From: Corynebacterium pollutisoli
GTDB lineage: Bacteria > Actinomycetota > Actinomycetes > Mycobacteriales > Mycobacteriaceae
Assembly: GCF_900177745.1 (NCBI RefSeq)
Contig: NZ_FXAR01000005.1
Location: 62,001-126,000 of the forward strand
Direction of reading: 5' to 3'
DNA length: 64,000 nt
The notes beneath the pieces are model-generated. The model was not told the origin of the DNA, ran no database searches, and saw nothing but the letters and a program-made list of their open reading frames with translations. Positions 26,173-35,662 of this stretch are shown in pieces. The position numbers and the translations under genes are program-made. The first letter of the stretch is position 1. Each line of letters begins with the position of its first letter.

Positions 26173-28028
26173 CAGATGTTCCTCACCAGGTACTTCGTGG
26201 CCAGCGCGTTCTGGATGCCCTTGATAATCTGGAAGCTGTCCCGCAGGTGCTCGCGGTCCATCTTGCCCAGCTTGTTCGGGTCGATGTTGTAGTCGGGGAC
26301 GGTGTCCTCCCGCAGCTGGGCCGCCTGGTGACGCAGGGTGATGGAGTTGAGGTAGTCGAACGCGTCGACCAGGTCGTTGGCACCCCGCTCGGAGACGCCA
26401 CCCGCGGCGGCGGACTCGAGCAGCCGCTGCCGGGTGCCCAGGGCGGTGACGCCGCTGGACAGAGAGAACAGGCGCGCCATCTGGACGATGCCGGCGGTGC
26501 CGCCCTTCTTCACGTTGAGTGTGTTGGCGTACTCGCCGGACCGGTCGACGACGAGGCCACGGAAGAAGCCGAGGGGTGGCTCGCGGCGGGCGGCGAGGGC
26601 CGCCAGGTGCGCGTGCATGCGACGCGCCCCGCGGGCCAGGCCGACGGCGTTGTTGTGCACGAAGTCCGCCAGCTCCGTGTCGCCGTGGATGCCGCGGAAG
26701 TCGAAGAAGGTCTGCGCGTGCAGGAGGGCGTCGGGCTCCGGGGCGGTGACCCAGTGGTGGAACGTGTCGATCCACTGCTCCCGGGTCATGCGCCACTGCG
26801 GGTTCGACGCCATCATGTCGCCGGGGCACAGGATCTGGCCGGCGGTGTGCAGGCCCTGGCAGACGAACTCGCTGAGCTGGGCGAAGTACTCCCCGTGCTC
26901 GGCCTCCTTGTAGGAGTTGTCCAGCACCAGGGCGTTGTCCTGGTCGGAGGCCAGGCCCATCTCGCGACGCCCCTGGGAGCCGAGGACGACGAAGGTGTAA
27001 GGCACCGGGGGCGCGCCGAACTTCTCCTCGCCCAGCTTGAGCAGGCGGCGGGCCAGCGAGTCCGCGGCGATGGTCATGATGCCGGAGGTCTCCTCGGCGG
27101 AGGCGCCGCGTTCGATGAAGCGGGCGGCGACCTCGGAGGCCTGGGAGTAGGCGTCCTTGAGCTCCTCGGCGGAGTTGCGGCGGGAGAACTCCGCGGTGAG
27201 GTAGATGGGATCGTGGCGCAGCAGACGCATGACGTCGGCGGTGGTGACGATGCCGGTCAGCTGCCCCTCATCCACGATCGGGAGGTGATGGATGCGCATC
27301 TCCGCCATGATGAGCATGGCCTCGAAGGCCAGGGTCTCGGAGTTCACCGTGCGGGGGCGCGGGGTCATGATCTCCGTGACGGGGAGGGAGATGTCCAGGC
27401 CCTGCGCCACGACGCGACCGCGGAGGTCGCGGTCGGTGACGATGCCGGCCAGCTGCCCGTCGGAGGTGATGAGCAGCGAGGACACCTTGTGCTGCTCCAT
27501 GAGCTCGGCGGCCTCGCGGATCGTCGCGGTCGGCGCGATGGAGACGGGGTTGGGGATCTTGAACTCCCCCAGCTTGGTGCGCAGGACATCCGAGGAGGAG
27601 TCGCCGCGCAGTTCCTCCGCGGCGGCGCGGATGCGGCGGGACTGGGAGGAGTAGAAGCGCAGGATGTCCGGGTTGCGCTCCGCCAGGGCGAGGAACTCCG
27701 CGCGTGGGAGCAGCAGGAGGAGGGAGTCCTCCACCGCGGTCATCGTGTACTTCGACTCCGTCTCCCCCAGGAGGGTGGAGTAGCCGAAGCTGCGGCCGTC
27801 GTCACGCCGGTCGAGGAGGAGCCCGTCGTCGCCGATGACGTCCACGGCGCCGGAACGGATGATGTAGAGGTGGTCATTCACCGCGCCCCGGCGGATGATG
27901 TCCTCACCCCGTCGGACGTACTCCATCGTCATCCGGGCGGGGAGGGCATCAAGCTCGACCTCGGGGAGGCGGGTGAAGGGCTCAAGGTCAGCGATGAATT
28001 CGCGGACTTCTTCGAGTTCGACGGTCAT
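26172..28028 (-). CDS. cyclic-nucleotide-binding/CBS/DUF294 nucleotidyltransferase-like protein
   Basis: 618 residues in order: a cNMP-binding-type beta-barrel (about 1-130), two CBS domains (about 160-290), a DUF294 nucleotidyltransferase-like domain with GSQGRREMGLASDQDNALV, and a DUF294 C-terminal helical domain. The GS...D.D pattern resembles GlnD-type nucleotidyltransferases. A ligand-sensing switch is likely, but ligand and target are unknown. The start follows TACGCT by 6 nt (leaderless). It is translationally coupled to the exonuclease gene. Confidence 0.85.
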   Translation of the reverse strand: MTVELEEVREFIADLEPFTRLPEVELDALPARMTMEYVRRGEDIIRRGAVNDHLYIIRSGAVDVIGDDGLLLDRRDDGRSFGYSTLLGETESKYTMTAVEDSLLLLLPRAEFLALAERNPDILRFYSSQSRRIRAAAEELRGDSSSDVLRTKLGEFKIPNPVSIAPTATIREAAELMEQHKVSSLLITSDGQLAGIVTDRDLRGRVVAQGLDISLPVTEIMTPRPRTVNSETLAFEAMLIMAEMRIHHLPIVDEGQLTGIVTTADVMRLLRHDPIYLTAEFSRRNSAEELKDAYSQASEVAARFIERGASAEETSGIMTIAADSLARRLLKLGEEKFGAPPVPYTFVVLGSQGRREMGLASDQDNALVLDNSYKEAEHGEYFAQLSEFVCQGLHTAGQILCPGDMMASNPQWRMTREQWIDTFHHWVTAPEPDALLHAQTFFDFRGIHGDTELADFVHNNAVGLARGARRMHAHLAALAARREPPLGFFRGLVVDRSGEYANTLNVKKGGTAGIVQMARLFSLSSGVTALGTRQRLLESAAAGGVSERGANDLVDAFDYLNSITLRHQAAQLREDTVPDYNIDPNKLGKMDREHLRDSFQIIKGIQNALATKYLVRNI

Positions 28029-28089
28029 GTCTTCAGCGTAGTGGGGTCCACGCCGCGCCGGGAGCCTTTCGCCTGGATGTGGACACAAC

Positions 28090-28722
28090 TCAGGTGAACA
28101 GGAGGCTGACGGTCATGGCGACGATGACCGTGTTGAAGCCGAAGGCGACGAGCGTGTGGGAACGCACCGCGCTGCGGGCGGCCCGGGATCGGGTGTGCAC
28201 CCCGCTCATGGTGAACACCGCCACCGAGTGGGAGAGGAAGTCCCCGAACTCCGGCACCCCGTCCGCGTGCTGGTCGGGCAGGTCGATCTCCTCGCCGCGC
28301 AGGTGCAGGTCGAGGTACTTCTCCGCGAAGGCGTAGACCATGAGCGCCCAGGATCCGGCGACGGTGAGCAGCCCCAGCAGGGGCAGCCACAGCTGGTCGG
28401 GGAAGAGGTTGAGGCGGGAGGCGGCGATGACGATGAGGGCGGAGATGACGCCCGCCTGGATCGACCACCACTCCGGGTGGCCCACACCCGAGGCGGTCCC
28501 CCACCGGGGCCGACGGCCCTCCCGGGCCATCGGTTCCAGCTCCGCGAGGTCGGTGCGACTCCACTGCCGGTGGGTCCACACGAGGTAGAGCGGGCAGAAC
28601 ACCACCCAGGTGACCAGGTAGTAGAGGATGAGCAGCGTCATGACGTCGTCGCCGATGACGCCGCCTAACAGCAGCCCGGTGGTCACGGCGAGTCCGAGGA
28701 CGGAGGAGAGCAGGATGCTCAC
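28090..28722 (-). CDS. DUF1345 family integral membrane protein
   Basis: 210 residues with about five hydrophobic segments and a charged loop after the second. The C-terminal SHSVAVFTMSGVHTRSRAAR with the VAFGFNTVIVAM helix is typical of DUF1345. Function unknown. The GTG start directly abuts the stop of a 13-codon upstream frame (TAGGTG), with no other ribosome-binding site, so expression probably depends on translation of that leader. Confidence 0.75.
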   Translation of the reverse strand: MSILLSSVLGLAVTTGLLLGGVIGDDVMTLLILYYLVTWVVFCPLYLVWTHRQWSRTDLAELEPMAREGRRPRWGTASGVGHPEWWSIQAGVISALIVIAASRLNLFPDQLWLPLLGLLTVAGSWALMVYAFAEKYLDLHLRGEEIDLPDQHADGVPEFGDFLSHSVAVFTMSGVHTRSRAARSAVRSHTLVAFGFNTVIVAMTVSLLFT

Positions 28723-28764
28723 CTAGTAGCGGCGGGACTGGCCTTTCTGCGGGGCGGCGCTCAT
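28723..28764 (-). CDS. 13-residue leader peptide coupled to the DUF1345 gene
   Basis: ATG to TAG frame of 13 codons (MSAAPQKGQSRRY). TAACCT lies 6 nt before the ATG, as in the leaderless promoters elsewhere in the window, and the TAG is followed at once by the GTG start of the DUF1345 gene. This is a compact leaderless leader that could deliver ribosomes to the next gene. It may simply allow reinitiation, or the peptide may sense something. Confidence 0.5.
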   Translation of the reverse strand: MSAAPQKGQSRRY

Positions 28765-28773
28765 GCGCCCAGG

Positions 28774-30285
28774 TTACTGGTAGGAGACGAACCAGGGGCG
28801 GGGGTCGACGTTGTTGTACGTCTCCTCCGGGGTGAAGGTGGGGTTGTCCTCGTCGATGAAATTCTTCCAGGCCATGAACCAGTCGTCGGAGAGGTCCTGG
28901 CGCATGACGTTCCAGGTGTCGAACTTCTGCTCCGGGCCACCGTGTCCGTCGGCGTGGAGGATGAAGGACAGCTCCGGGTGGTCGGTGTTGATCTGGTCGC
29001 GGTCGCGCAGCATCTGCAGCTGGAACTGGTGGACGATGAGGCCCTTCTGCGGCAGGTTGTTGTCGCGGACGAGCTGGGCCAGCCACTCGGAGACCTCGTT
29101 GATCTCGGCGGCCTCGGCGTGGCCGACGCGCTGCAACGGCTGCTCGCCGGGCTGCAGGTTCCACTCGGGGTCAAGAGCCAGGCCGACGTTGGGGCGCTTG
29201 AGCAGGTCCTCGTAGACCTTGGCCTGCTCGAGGAAGGACGCCTGGCCGGGCTGGAGGTCGAGGAAGGCGTAGCCACCGGCGTCGGTGATGGCGTCGATGT
29301 AGCCGAGGAAGTCCTCCGGGTTGCCGACGTTGGTGAACTTGCCGTCCTCGCCCGGGAACTCGGAGGCGACGGTGACGATGATCTCGAACGCCGGGACGAC
29401 CGGCTGCTCCTCGAGCGGCTGGTAGTTCTCGATGTGCGCCTTGACCCGATCGACGGCCTCCGCCGGGGGCTGCTCGCCCATGACGCCGAGGGCGTCGCCG
29501 GAGGGGTGGCCGTAGAAGGCGATCATGCGGCGACCCGGGAACACCAGTCCGCCGCCGCCGGGCAGCTCGCCGTTGGCGGCCATCTCGATGGCGGTGTCGA
29601 GGCGCTCCTGGGAGCCGAACTCGTCGCCGAGGGCGAGGACGTCCTGCTCGGTGACCAGCGCCATCGACTCGGAGGTGATGCGCGGGTCGGGATAGGACAA
29701 CACGTGGACGTCGGCACCGGCGGCCCGCGCGGTGGCGATCGACGCCAGCGAGGTGGCGTCGGTGGCGAGCATCGGCGGCATGTCCAGCGGGTGTTCGGCG
29801 TGCTCGAGCCCCTCCATGCCCTCCGCGGTCTCCGCGTCGAGGGAGGCCGCCACACCGGCGCTGATCGACGCCGGGGTCTCCGCCGGGGTCGCCGGGGTGA
29901 TCTCCGGGCCGTCGATAAGCGGGCCGACCTCGCCGACGGTGATGACGCGCTCGACGCCGAGTCGTTCGATCTCGGCGTCGACGGCGGCCTGGTCACCGGC
30001 GGTGAGCAGCGGTGCTCCCCCGGCGATGGCGAGGTGGACGCCGCGGGAGAGGTCCTCCGGGGTGTCGGCGGCGACGACCACGACGTCGGAGGACTCGAAG
30101 AGGCGGGCCGAGGTGTCGACGCCGTTGTCGGCGGCGTCGGCGATGACCTCGGAGGAGGCCATCTCGAGGGTGGGGCGACCGGAGTCGCCCTCCCCGGTGC
30201 CGCCGCCGTTGTCGGCGGAGGTGGTGCATCCGGCGATGAGGGTCAGCGTGGTGGTCATGGTCAGCGCGGCCGTCAATCGCCTCAT
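28774..30285 (-). CDS. large lipoprotein with cell-wall-binding-repeat-like N-terminal region
   Basis: 503 residues. A lipoprotein signal ends in the lipobox LIAGC. The region 60-230 has alternating SSDVVVVAADTPEDLSRGV, GAPLLTAG and LGVERVITVGEVGP segments like CWB2 cell-wall-binding domains. The C-terminal half (AFLDLQPGQASFLEQAK, VGLALDPEW, VHQFQ) resembles a TIM-barrel glycoside-hydrolase-like fold. An exported wall-associated role is inferred; no catalytic activity can be named. An AAGGAG site precedes the ATG and a TATATA element lies just upstream. Confidence 0.65.
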   Translation of the reverse strand: MRRLTAALTMTTTLTLIAGCTTSADNGGGTGEGDSGRPTLEMASSEVIADAADNGVDTSARLFESSDVVVVAADTPEDLSRGVHLAIAGGAPLLTAGDQAAVDAEIERLGVERVITVGEVGPLIDGPEITPATPAETPASISAGVAASLDAETAEGMEGLEHAEHPLDMPPMLATDATSLASIATARAAGADVHVLSYPDPRITSESMALVTEQDVLALGDEFGSQERLDTAIEMAANGELPGGGGLVFPGRRMIAFYGHPSGDALGVMGEQPPAEAVDRVKAHIENYQPLEEQPVVPAFEIIVTVASEFPGEDGKFTNVGNPEDFLGYIDAITDAGGYAFLDLQPGQASFLEQAKVYEDLLKRPNVGLALDPEWNLQPGEQPLQRVGHAEAAEINEVSEWLAQLVRDNNLPQKGLIVHQFQLQMLRDRDQINTDHPELSFILHADGHGGPEQKFDTWNVMRQDLSDDWFMAWKNFIDEDNPTFTPEETYNNVDPRPWFVSYQ

Positions 30286-30324
30286 GGATGCTCCTTTATA
30301 TAGGGGTGGGTTTATGCAGACACG

Positions 30325-31338
30325 TTACTGCAGGGCGGCCGCGATGCGGTCACCGACCTCCGTGGTGCGGATCTGGCCGGTGCGGGTGGCCACGTCCTCG
30401 GCGACGGCGGCCTCGATGCGGGCGGCGTTGTCCTCGTCACCGAGGTGGCGCAGCAGCATGGCGGCGGAGAGGATGGCCGCGGTCGGGTCGGCGATGCCCT
30501 GGCCGGTGATGTCCGGGGCGGAGCCGTGGACCGGCTCGAACATGGAGGGGTTGGTGCCGGTGGCGTCGATGTTGCCGGAGGCGGCCAGGCCGATGCCGCC
30601 GGAGACGGCGCCCGCCTCGTCGGTGATGATGTCGCCGAAGAGGTTGTCGGTGACGATGACGTCGAAGCGCGAGGGGTTGGTGATGAGGTAGATGGTCGCG
30701 GCGTCGATGTGCGAGTACTCGACGGTGACCTCGGGGTACTCGGTGGCGACCTCGTCGACGGTGCGCTGCCACATGCCGCCGCCGTGGACGAGCACGTTGG
30801 TCTTGTGCACGAGGGTGAGGTGCTTGCGGCGGGTCATGGCCAGCTCGAAGGCGTAGCGGACGACGCGCTCGGCGCCGTAGCGGGTGTTGACGGAGGTTTC
30901 GTTGGCCACCTCGTGCGGGGTGCCGACGCGGATGGCGCCGCCGTTGCCGGTGTAGGCGCCCTCAGTGCCCTCGCGGACGACGACGAAGTCGATCTCGCCC
31001 GGGTTCTTCAGCGGGGACTCGACGCCCTCGTACAGCTTGGAGGGGCGCAGGTTGACGTGGTGATCGAGGGCGAAACGCATCTTGAGCAGCAGGCCGCGCT
31101 CGAGGACGCCGGGGGCGACGGTGTCCGGGGCGCCGATGGCACCGAGCAGGATGGCGTCGTGCTCGCGGAGGGAATCGAGGTCGGCGTCGGTGAGCAGCTC
31201 ACCGTTGCGCAGGTAACGACGCGCGCCGAGGTCGTAGTCGGTGGTCTCGATGTCGTCGCGCACCGCGCGCAGGACCTTGAGGGCCTCCTCGGTGACCTCC
31301 GGGCCGATGCCGTCGCCGCCAATGACTGCAAGTTTCAT
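30325..31338 (-). CDS. leuB: 3-isopropylmalate dehydrogenase
   Basis: NAD-dependent oxidative decarboxylation of 3-isopropylmalate in leucine synthesis. The 337 residues include [18 protein letters not shown], the NLRPSKLY arginine region, the metal-binding [15 protein letters not shown] segment and [13 protein letters not shown]. The upstream region (31339-31380) has AAGGAA as ribosome-binding site and a TCTCAC half-site resembling the LtbR operator, consistent with co-control with leuCD. Confidence 0.96.
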   Translation of the reverse strand: MKLAVIGGDGIGPEVTEEALKVLRAVRDDIETTDYDLGARRYLRNGELLTDADLDSLREHDAILLGAIGAPDTVAPGVLERGLLLKMRFALDHHVNLRPSKLYEGVESPLKNPGEIDFVVVREGTEGAYTGNGGAIRVGTPHEVANETSVNTRYGAERVVRYAFELAMTRRKHLTLVHKTNVLVHGGGMWQRTVDEVATEYPEVTVEYSHIDAATIYLITNPSRFDVIVTDNLFGDIITDEAGAVSGGIGLAASGNIDATGTNPSMFEPVHGSAPDITGQGIADPTAAILSAAMLLRHLGDEDNAARIEAAVAEDVATRTGQIRTTEVGDRIAAALQ

Positions 31339-31432
31339 TCTGTGGGATTCCTTTCTCACCTGCTGAACTGGTGGCGATTCTAGCAGCCCGCACCCGCGCT
31401 CGTGCACGAACCGATCTCCGAAGCCTGGGGAC

Positions 31433-32557
31433 ATGAACACTTCCGCATACGACGCCCCCTTCCGTATCGCCGTCGTCGGCGTCGGCCAGATCACCCAGCA
31501 GGCCTTCCTCCCGGCCCTGCGCAGTCTCGACGACGTGGCGCTCGTCGCCGCCGTCACCGGTTCAGACGAGAAGGCCGACGCCCTCGACGACAGTGTCGAC
31601 GTCCACGACTACTCCTCCTACGACCGGCTGCTGGCCAGCGGCGACATCGACGCCGTCTACGTGGCCACGCCGGTGTTCCGCCACCGCGAGTTCGCCGAAC
31701 CCGCCCTGGAGGCCGGCATCCACGTGCTCCTGGAGAAGCCGATGGCCACCTCCGTGGAGGACTGCGAGGTGCTGATCGCGGCGGCGGAACGCAGCGGGGC
31801 CACCCTCATGGTCGCCTACCGCATGCACCAGGACGCCTACATGGTGGAGCTCGCCGAGCGGGTGGCGCGTGGCGACGTCGGCGAGACCCGCAGCTTCACC
31901 TCGGTGTTCACCCACGACATCAACGAGGACAACCACCGCGGGCACAGCGGATTCTGGGGCGGCCCGGTCCCCGACTTCGGCGCCTACCCCCTCAACCTGG
32001 TGCGCCACCTCTTCCGCGCCGAACCGGTGAGGGTCCACGCGCTGGGTACCCGTCAGGACGACCGCGAATTCAACTTCCGCGACACCGTCGGCGTCACCCT
32101 GCGTTTCCCCGACGACCGCATCGCGCAGTACACGCTGAGCTACGCGGCCGGTGACGTCGACTCCTTCACCCTCGTCGGCTCGCGGGGATCGATCACCAGT
32201 GACTCCTGCTACGGCTTCGACCCGGAACCGCCCCGCACGTACACGATCACCACCGATGACGGCGAGGAATCCCGCACCGCGGAATCCTTCGACCAGTTCG
32301 CGGGCGAGATCCGCTACTTCGTCGACTGCGTGCGCGCGGGGGTGCGCCCGGAACCGGACGGCGCGGAGGGACTCGCGGATGTCCGCGTCTTCGCCGCCGC
32401 CGAGGAGTCCCTGCGCACGGGGGCCGAGGTCCCCCTGCAGCCGCGCCCCTTCGGCCCCGGCCTCAGCCGGGACCAGATCCGCGCGATTCCCCCGCGTCCG
32501 GCCGACGAGATCCCGGAGGACGAGGAGCTCGTCGACCAGGAGCCGCAGGACCGTTAA
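31433..32557 (+). CDS. Gfo/Idh/MocA family oxidoreductase
   Basis: 374 residues: N-terminal Rossmann fold ([16 protein letters not shown]), the signature [22 protein letters not shown] with the catalytic-region lysine, and a C-terminal GFO/IDH/MocA domain. These enzymes oxidise or reduce sugars, inositols or related polyols with NAD(P). The substrate cannot be read from sequence. It is transcribed alone, divergent from leuB, and shares a TTAA stop overlap with the convergent flavin reductase gene. Confidence 0.85.
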   Translation: MNTSAYDAPFRIAVVGVGQITQQAFLPALRSLDDVALVAAVTGSDEKADALDDSVDVHDYSSYDRLLASGDIDAVYVATPVFRHREFAEPALEAGIHVLLEKPMATSVEDCEVLIAAAERSGATLMVAYRMHQDAYMVELAERVARGDVGETRSFTSVFTHDINEDNHRGHSGFWGGPVPDFGAYPLNLVRHLFRAEPVRVHALGTRQDDREFNFRDTVGVTLRFPDDRIAQYTLSYAAGDVDSFTLVGSRGSITSDSCYGFDPEPPRTYTITTDDGEESRTAESFDQFAGEIRYFVDCVRAGVRPEPDGAEGLADVRVFAAAEESLRTGAEVPLQPRPFGPGLSRDQIRAIPPRPADEIPEDEELVDQEPQDR

Positions 32558-33063
32558 ATCTGGTACTCCGGCCAGTCGTGCACCTGTCCGCGCTGGTAGA
32601 GCAACGGACGGGCCGACTCATGAGTGCCGCAGTCGTGGACGGCGACGGTGAGGATCGTGTGGTCCCCACCCGGGTAGGCGTGGACGATCTCACCGGCGAA
32701 CCAGGCGGCGGCGCCGTCGAGAAGCGCGACACCGCGCCCCCCACGATGCGTGTCGACGCCCGCGAACCGGTCCACCCCGCGACGGGAGAACTGGTACGCG
32801 ACCGGCCCCTGGCCGTCCGCCAGCACGGAGATGCCCAGCGGCGCGCCGACGGTGAGGTACGGCAGCGAGGTCGAGCCGTTGTCCACCGCCAGCACCACCA
32901 TCGCCGGCTCCAGCGACAGCGAGGAGAAGGCGGAGACCGTCAGACCGACGTCCGAGCCGTCCTCCTTCAGCGTGGTCACCACGGTGACGCCGGAGGGGAA
33001 CGTACCCACGGCGGCCCGGAGCTGGTCGCCGGTGACGGTCAGATCGGCCACTGTCAACGTCAT
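32554..33063 (-). CDS. flavin reductase (HpaC/DszD-like) domain protein
   Basis: 169 residues of the short-chain flavin reductase family: an N-terminal VGTFPSGVTVVTT, then VSAFSSLSLEPAMVVLAVDN, FSRRGVDRF, and HAYPGGDHTILTVAV. These proteins supply reduced FMN/FAD to partner monooxygenases. The ATG overlaps the upstream monooxygenase stop in ATGA (33060-33063), so the two are very likely a two-component system. Confidence 0.87.
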   Translation of the reverse strand: MTLTVADLTVTGDQLRAAVGTFPSGVTVVTTLKEDGSDVGLTVSAFSSLSLEPAMVVLAVDNGSTSLPYLTVGAPLGISVLADGQGPVAYQFSRRGVDRFAGVDTHRGGRGVALLDGAAAWFAGEIVHAYPGGDHTILTVAVHDCGTHESARPLLYQRGQVHDWPEYQI

Positions 33064-34082
33064 CCCTCCTGCTTCGCCCGGCGAAGCTCCCACGTCAGCT
33101 GAGTCTCGGACGGCGACTGTACCGGAATGAAGGCCGCTTCGCGGAACCGGCGGGAGGCCGGGGAGGACTGGGCGTACCCGGCCCCGCCCGCGACGCGGAC
33201 CTCGAGGGCGGTGGCGTCGACGGCGGCGCGGGCGGCGTCGAGACGCAGCTCGAGGAGCTTGACCCGGTCGACGGTGGCGCCGTCGTCGAGCACCGCGGCT
33301 ATGAGATCCTGCGTGTGGATGAGGTGGGTGATCTCCGCACGCAACTTCTCGACGTCCTCCGTGAGCACCTCGTTGACGCCGGTCAGGCGGGTGGCGGCGG
33401 CGTCGATCGCCGCATCCGCCACGCCGAGGCACTCGGAGGTCTGCAGGATGAGGAAGGTCGGACGCACCGTGGAGATGAAGGCCTCGAAGTCACGGGAGAG
33501 CACCTGGCCCGCCGGGACCGGGACGTTGTCCAGGGTGATCCCGGCCGAGGAGGTGGCGTTGAGGCCGAGAAGTGCGAAAGGGGTGCCGAGGGTGACGCCC
33601 GGGGCGCAGCCGTCGAAGGCGACGAGCAGGCGCTCCCCCGAGGGGGTACGGGCGGCGGTGACGATGACGGCGTCGTCCGCCAGATTGGAGGCCCAGGCGA
33701 GCGTGCCGTTGAGCACGTAGCCGTCCTCCGCGGGGGTGGCGGTGAGGTCGATGGTGCCGGCGCCGGCGGCCTCCTTGAAGGCCGGGGCCATGCCGGTGAC
33801 GCCCGGGCGGGTGCCGTTCTCCAGGGCCGGGAGGACGTAACGGACGTAATCGGTGTCGGCCGTGCGCAGGTAGGTGATCACCATCGTGTGGGCCCAGATA
33901 CCGAAGGCGACGGAGAGATCCACCGCGGCGATCTCGCGCAGCTGGCGGGCGGTCTCCTGCAGGTTTTCACGGATGAACAGCTGCTGGGAGCCGAGCAGCT
34001 CGATGCCGTAGCGGGCGGAGAGCTCGTTGCGGTCGACGGCCTTGGCGTTGCCGGCGATGGTGTCGAGGAGTGCAGTCGTCAT
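33060..34082 (-). CDS. acyl-CoA-dehydrogenase-fold flavin monooxygenase (DszC/SfnB-like)
   Basis: 340 residues of the acyl-CoA dehydrogenase superfamily. The N-terminal helical domain and the central TGMAPAFKEAAG and WASNLADDAVIV strands are present, but the family has a monooxygenase branch (DszC, SfnB, HsaA). Coupling to a flavin reductase points to that branch. Such systems release sulfite from organosulfur compounds or hydroxylate aromatics; the substrate is unknown. The start at 34082 is 2 bp after the OsmC-like stop. The longer upstream frame was rejected. Confidence 0.72.
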   Translation of the reverse strand: MTTALLDTIAGNAKAVDRNELSARYGIELLGSQQLFIRENLQETARQLREIAAVDLSVAFGIWAHTMVITYLRTADTDYVRYVLPALENGTRPGVTGMAPAFKEAAGAGTIDLTATPAEDGYVLNGTLAWASNLADDAVIVTAARTPSGERLLVAFDGCAPGVTLGTPFALLGLNATSSAGITLDNVPVPAGQVLSRDFEAFISTVRPTFLILQTSECLGVADAAIDAAATRLTGVNEVLTEDVEKLRAEITHLIHTQDLIAAVLDDGATVDRVKLLELRLDAARAAVDATALEVRVAGGAGYAQSSPASRRFREAAFIPVQSPSETQLTWELRRAKQEG

Positions 34083-34084
34083 GG

Positions 34085-34633
34085 TCACACCAGCTCCGAG
34101 GTCAGGACGGCCGGGCGGGTGTAGGTGTTGACCACCGGGGACCACTGGATGGCGTCGTCGTGGATCTTCTGCAGGGTTTCACGGTCAGCGTCGCCCTCGA
34201 TCTCGACCTTGACGCGGACATCGGAGACGCCCGGACGCTTGCCCTCGTTGAGGTCACCGACACCCCAGGTCGGGGAGACGTCGATGTCGGACTCGATGTC
34301 GACGGCGATCTTCGTCAGGGTGACGCCCCGGTGGGTGGCGATCGCCTGGATGCCCACGGAGATGCAGGCGGCGAGGCCGGCCTGGGCGATCTCGGTGGGG
34401 TTCGGCGCGGTGTCGTCGCCGAGGAGGGCCGGCGGCTCGGAGACCAGGACCGGCTCGAGGTCACGGACCTGCGTGTAATTGCGGAACTTGCCGTCGGCCT
34501 CGGTGTGGGTGCGAATCTTCTTGCGGCCGCCCTCCGGGTTGTCGATGTTCTTCTGGGCGAGCTGGGCGAGCTTCTCGGCGTCGATCGGCTCCAGTGGCTG
34601 TCCGGCGGTGTGGTTCGGGGTGAGGTCGCTCAT
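34085..34633 (-). CDS. OsmC family protein
   Basis: 182 residues with the OsmC/Ohr-type fold, including LLGDDTAPNPTEIAQAGLAACISVG where the single helix-borne cysteine is the likely redox residue. Ohr enzymes need two cysteines; here I see only one, so peroxide reduction is doubtful. AAGGAG precedes the ATG by 5 nt. It is the first gene of the OsmC, monooxygenase, flavin reductase operon, an association also seen with sulfur-scavenging SfnB-type genes. Confidence 0.78.
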   Translation of the reverse strand: MSDLTPNHTAGQPLEPIDAEKLAQLAQKNIDNPEGGRKKIRTHTEADGKFRNYTQVRDLEPVLVSEPPALLGDDTAPNPTEIAQAGLAACISVGIQAIATHRGVTLTKIAVDIESDIDVSPTWGVGDLNEGKRPGVSDVRVKVEIEGDADRETLQKIHDDAIQWSPVVNTYTRPAVLTSELV

Positions 34634-34692
34634 CAATGCTCCTTGGCGTCGTTCGGTGTCGGGACCATTCAACACCTATCCGTCTAGATTAG

Positions 34693-34709
34693 CCATACTG
34701 TTCGGTCTA
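34693..34709. promoter_or_regulatory. candidate regulatory half-site upstream of the OsmC operon
   Basis: The minus strand reads ACAGTATGG at 34701-34693 and TAGAC at 34709-34705. The same ACAGTATGG word occurs inside the perfect palindrome upstream of the NrtA-type gene at 41592-41600, and TAGAC resembles half of the McbR box TAGAC-N6-GTCTA. A shared regulator is possible. Only a half-site is visible here. Confidence 0.3.
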
Positions 34710-34872
34710 TTTTTGTTCGGAGCGGCGACGGAAGGGGTTTCTAGCTGGCTTTTCACACCGGGAGCAGTGTGAATAAAAGTCCCCCGCGGCAGGGCGCAGT
34801 AGACCGGGTTGTCCATTCCTGTGGGGCCCCGCGCAACGCCCGACCACCGACCGATCCGGCATAATGCGCGGT

Positions 34873-35556
34873 ATGCCCTCCCACCCCTCACTCCCCGACT
34901 CGCACCGCCTCCCCCGCCTCGACGAGCCGCGGGACATGCCGCTGCGCGAGCAGGTCGCCGAACACCTGCGTCACGCGTTCATCGTCGGCGACATCGCCCC
35001 GGGAGTGGTCCTCAGCGCGCCCACCCTGGCGGAGGAGTTCGGGATCTCCGCCACCCCGGTCCGCGAGGCCATGCTCGACCTGGCCACCGAGGGCCACGTA
35101 CGGGCCCTGCGTTACAAGGGCTACCGGGTGCTCGAGTTCTCTCCGGAGACCCGCGCGCAGCACGTGGAGCTGCGCGGCTTCATCGAGATCCCCCTCATGC
35201 TGCGGGTCGCCGCCCACGGCATGCCGGACGAACAGCTGGCGGCCGCCCGCCGCCTGGCCGCAGACTCCCTGCAGGCCGCCGTCGACGGTGACCTCATCGA
35301 GTTCATCCGCCTCGACACCTCGCTCCACCTGGGACTCCTCAAGGCCGCGGGTAACGACGTCGCGGTCCGCCACGTCCGCTCCCTCCGCTCCCTCGCCCGC
35401 CTCACCGGCCTGCGCGCCCTGGCGGAGCAGGGTGAGCTGGAGAAGACCGCGCGCGAGCACCTCGACATCGTCGACGCCATCGCCGACCGCGATCCCGGGC
35501 GGATGAACACCGTCATGGCCGCCCACCTGGGTCACGTCACCGGCGTCTGGGCCTGA
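34873..35556 (+). CDS. GntR family (FCD) transcriptional regulator
   Basis: 227 residues: winged helix (PLREQVAEHLRHAFIVGDIA, ending in FGISATPVREAMLDLATEG) and an all-helical FCD effector domain. CATAAT lies exactly 7 nt before ATG 34873, so this start rather than 34864 is favoured (leaderless). It lies upstream of, and in line with, the MHS transporter and the ornithine-cyclodeaminase-like gene, which are its probable targets. Confidence 0.85.
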   Translation: MPSHPSLPDSHRLPRLDEPRDMPLREQVAEHLRHAFIVGDIAPGVVLSAPTLAEEFGISATPVREAMLDLATEGHVRALRYKGYRVLEFSPETRAQHVELRGFIEIPLMLRVAAHGMPDEQLAAARRLAADSLQAAVDGDLIEFIRLDTSLHLGLLKAAGNDVAVRHVRSLRSLARLTGLRALAEQGELEKTAREHLDIVDAIADRDPGRMNTVMAAHLGHVTGVWA

Positions 35557-35662
35557 CGCCCGCGGGGTCGCGACACCCCACCCGGGTCTGGACTCCCACC
35601 CCAGTAACATTGTACTGTGGCACCAATCACAGCACATGTCCCGTGGCCCGAAGGCCCACACC

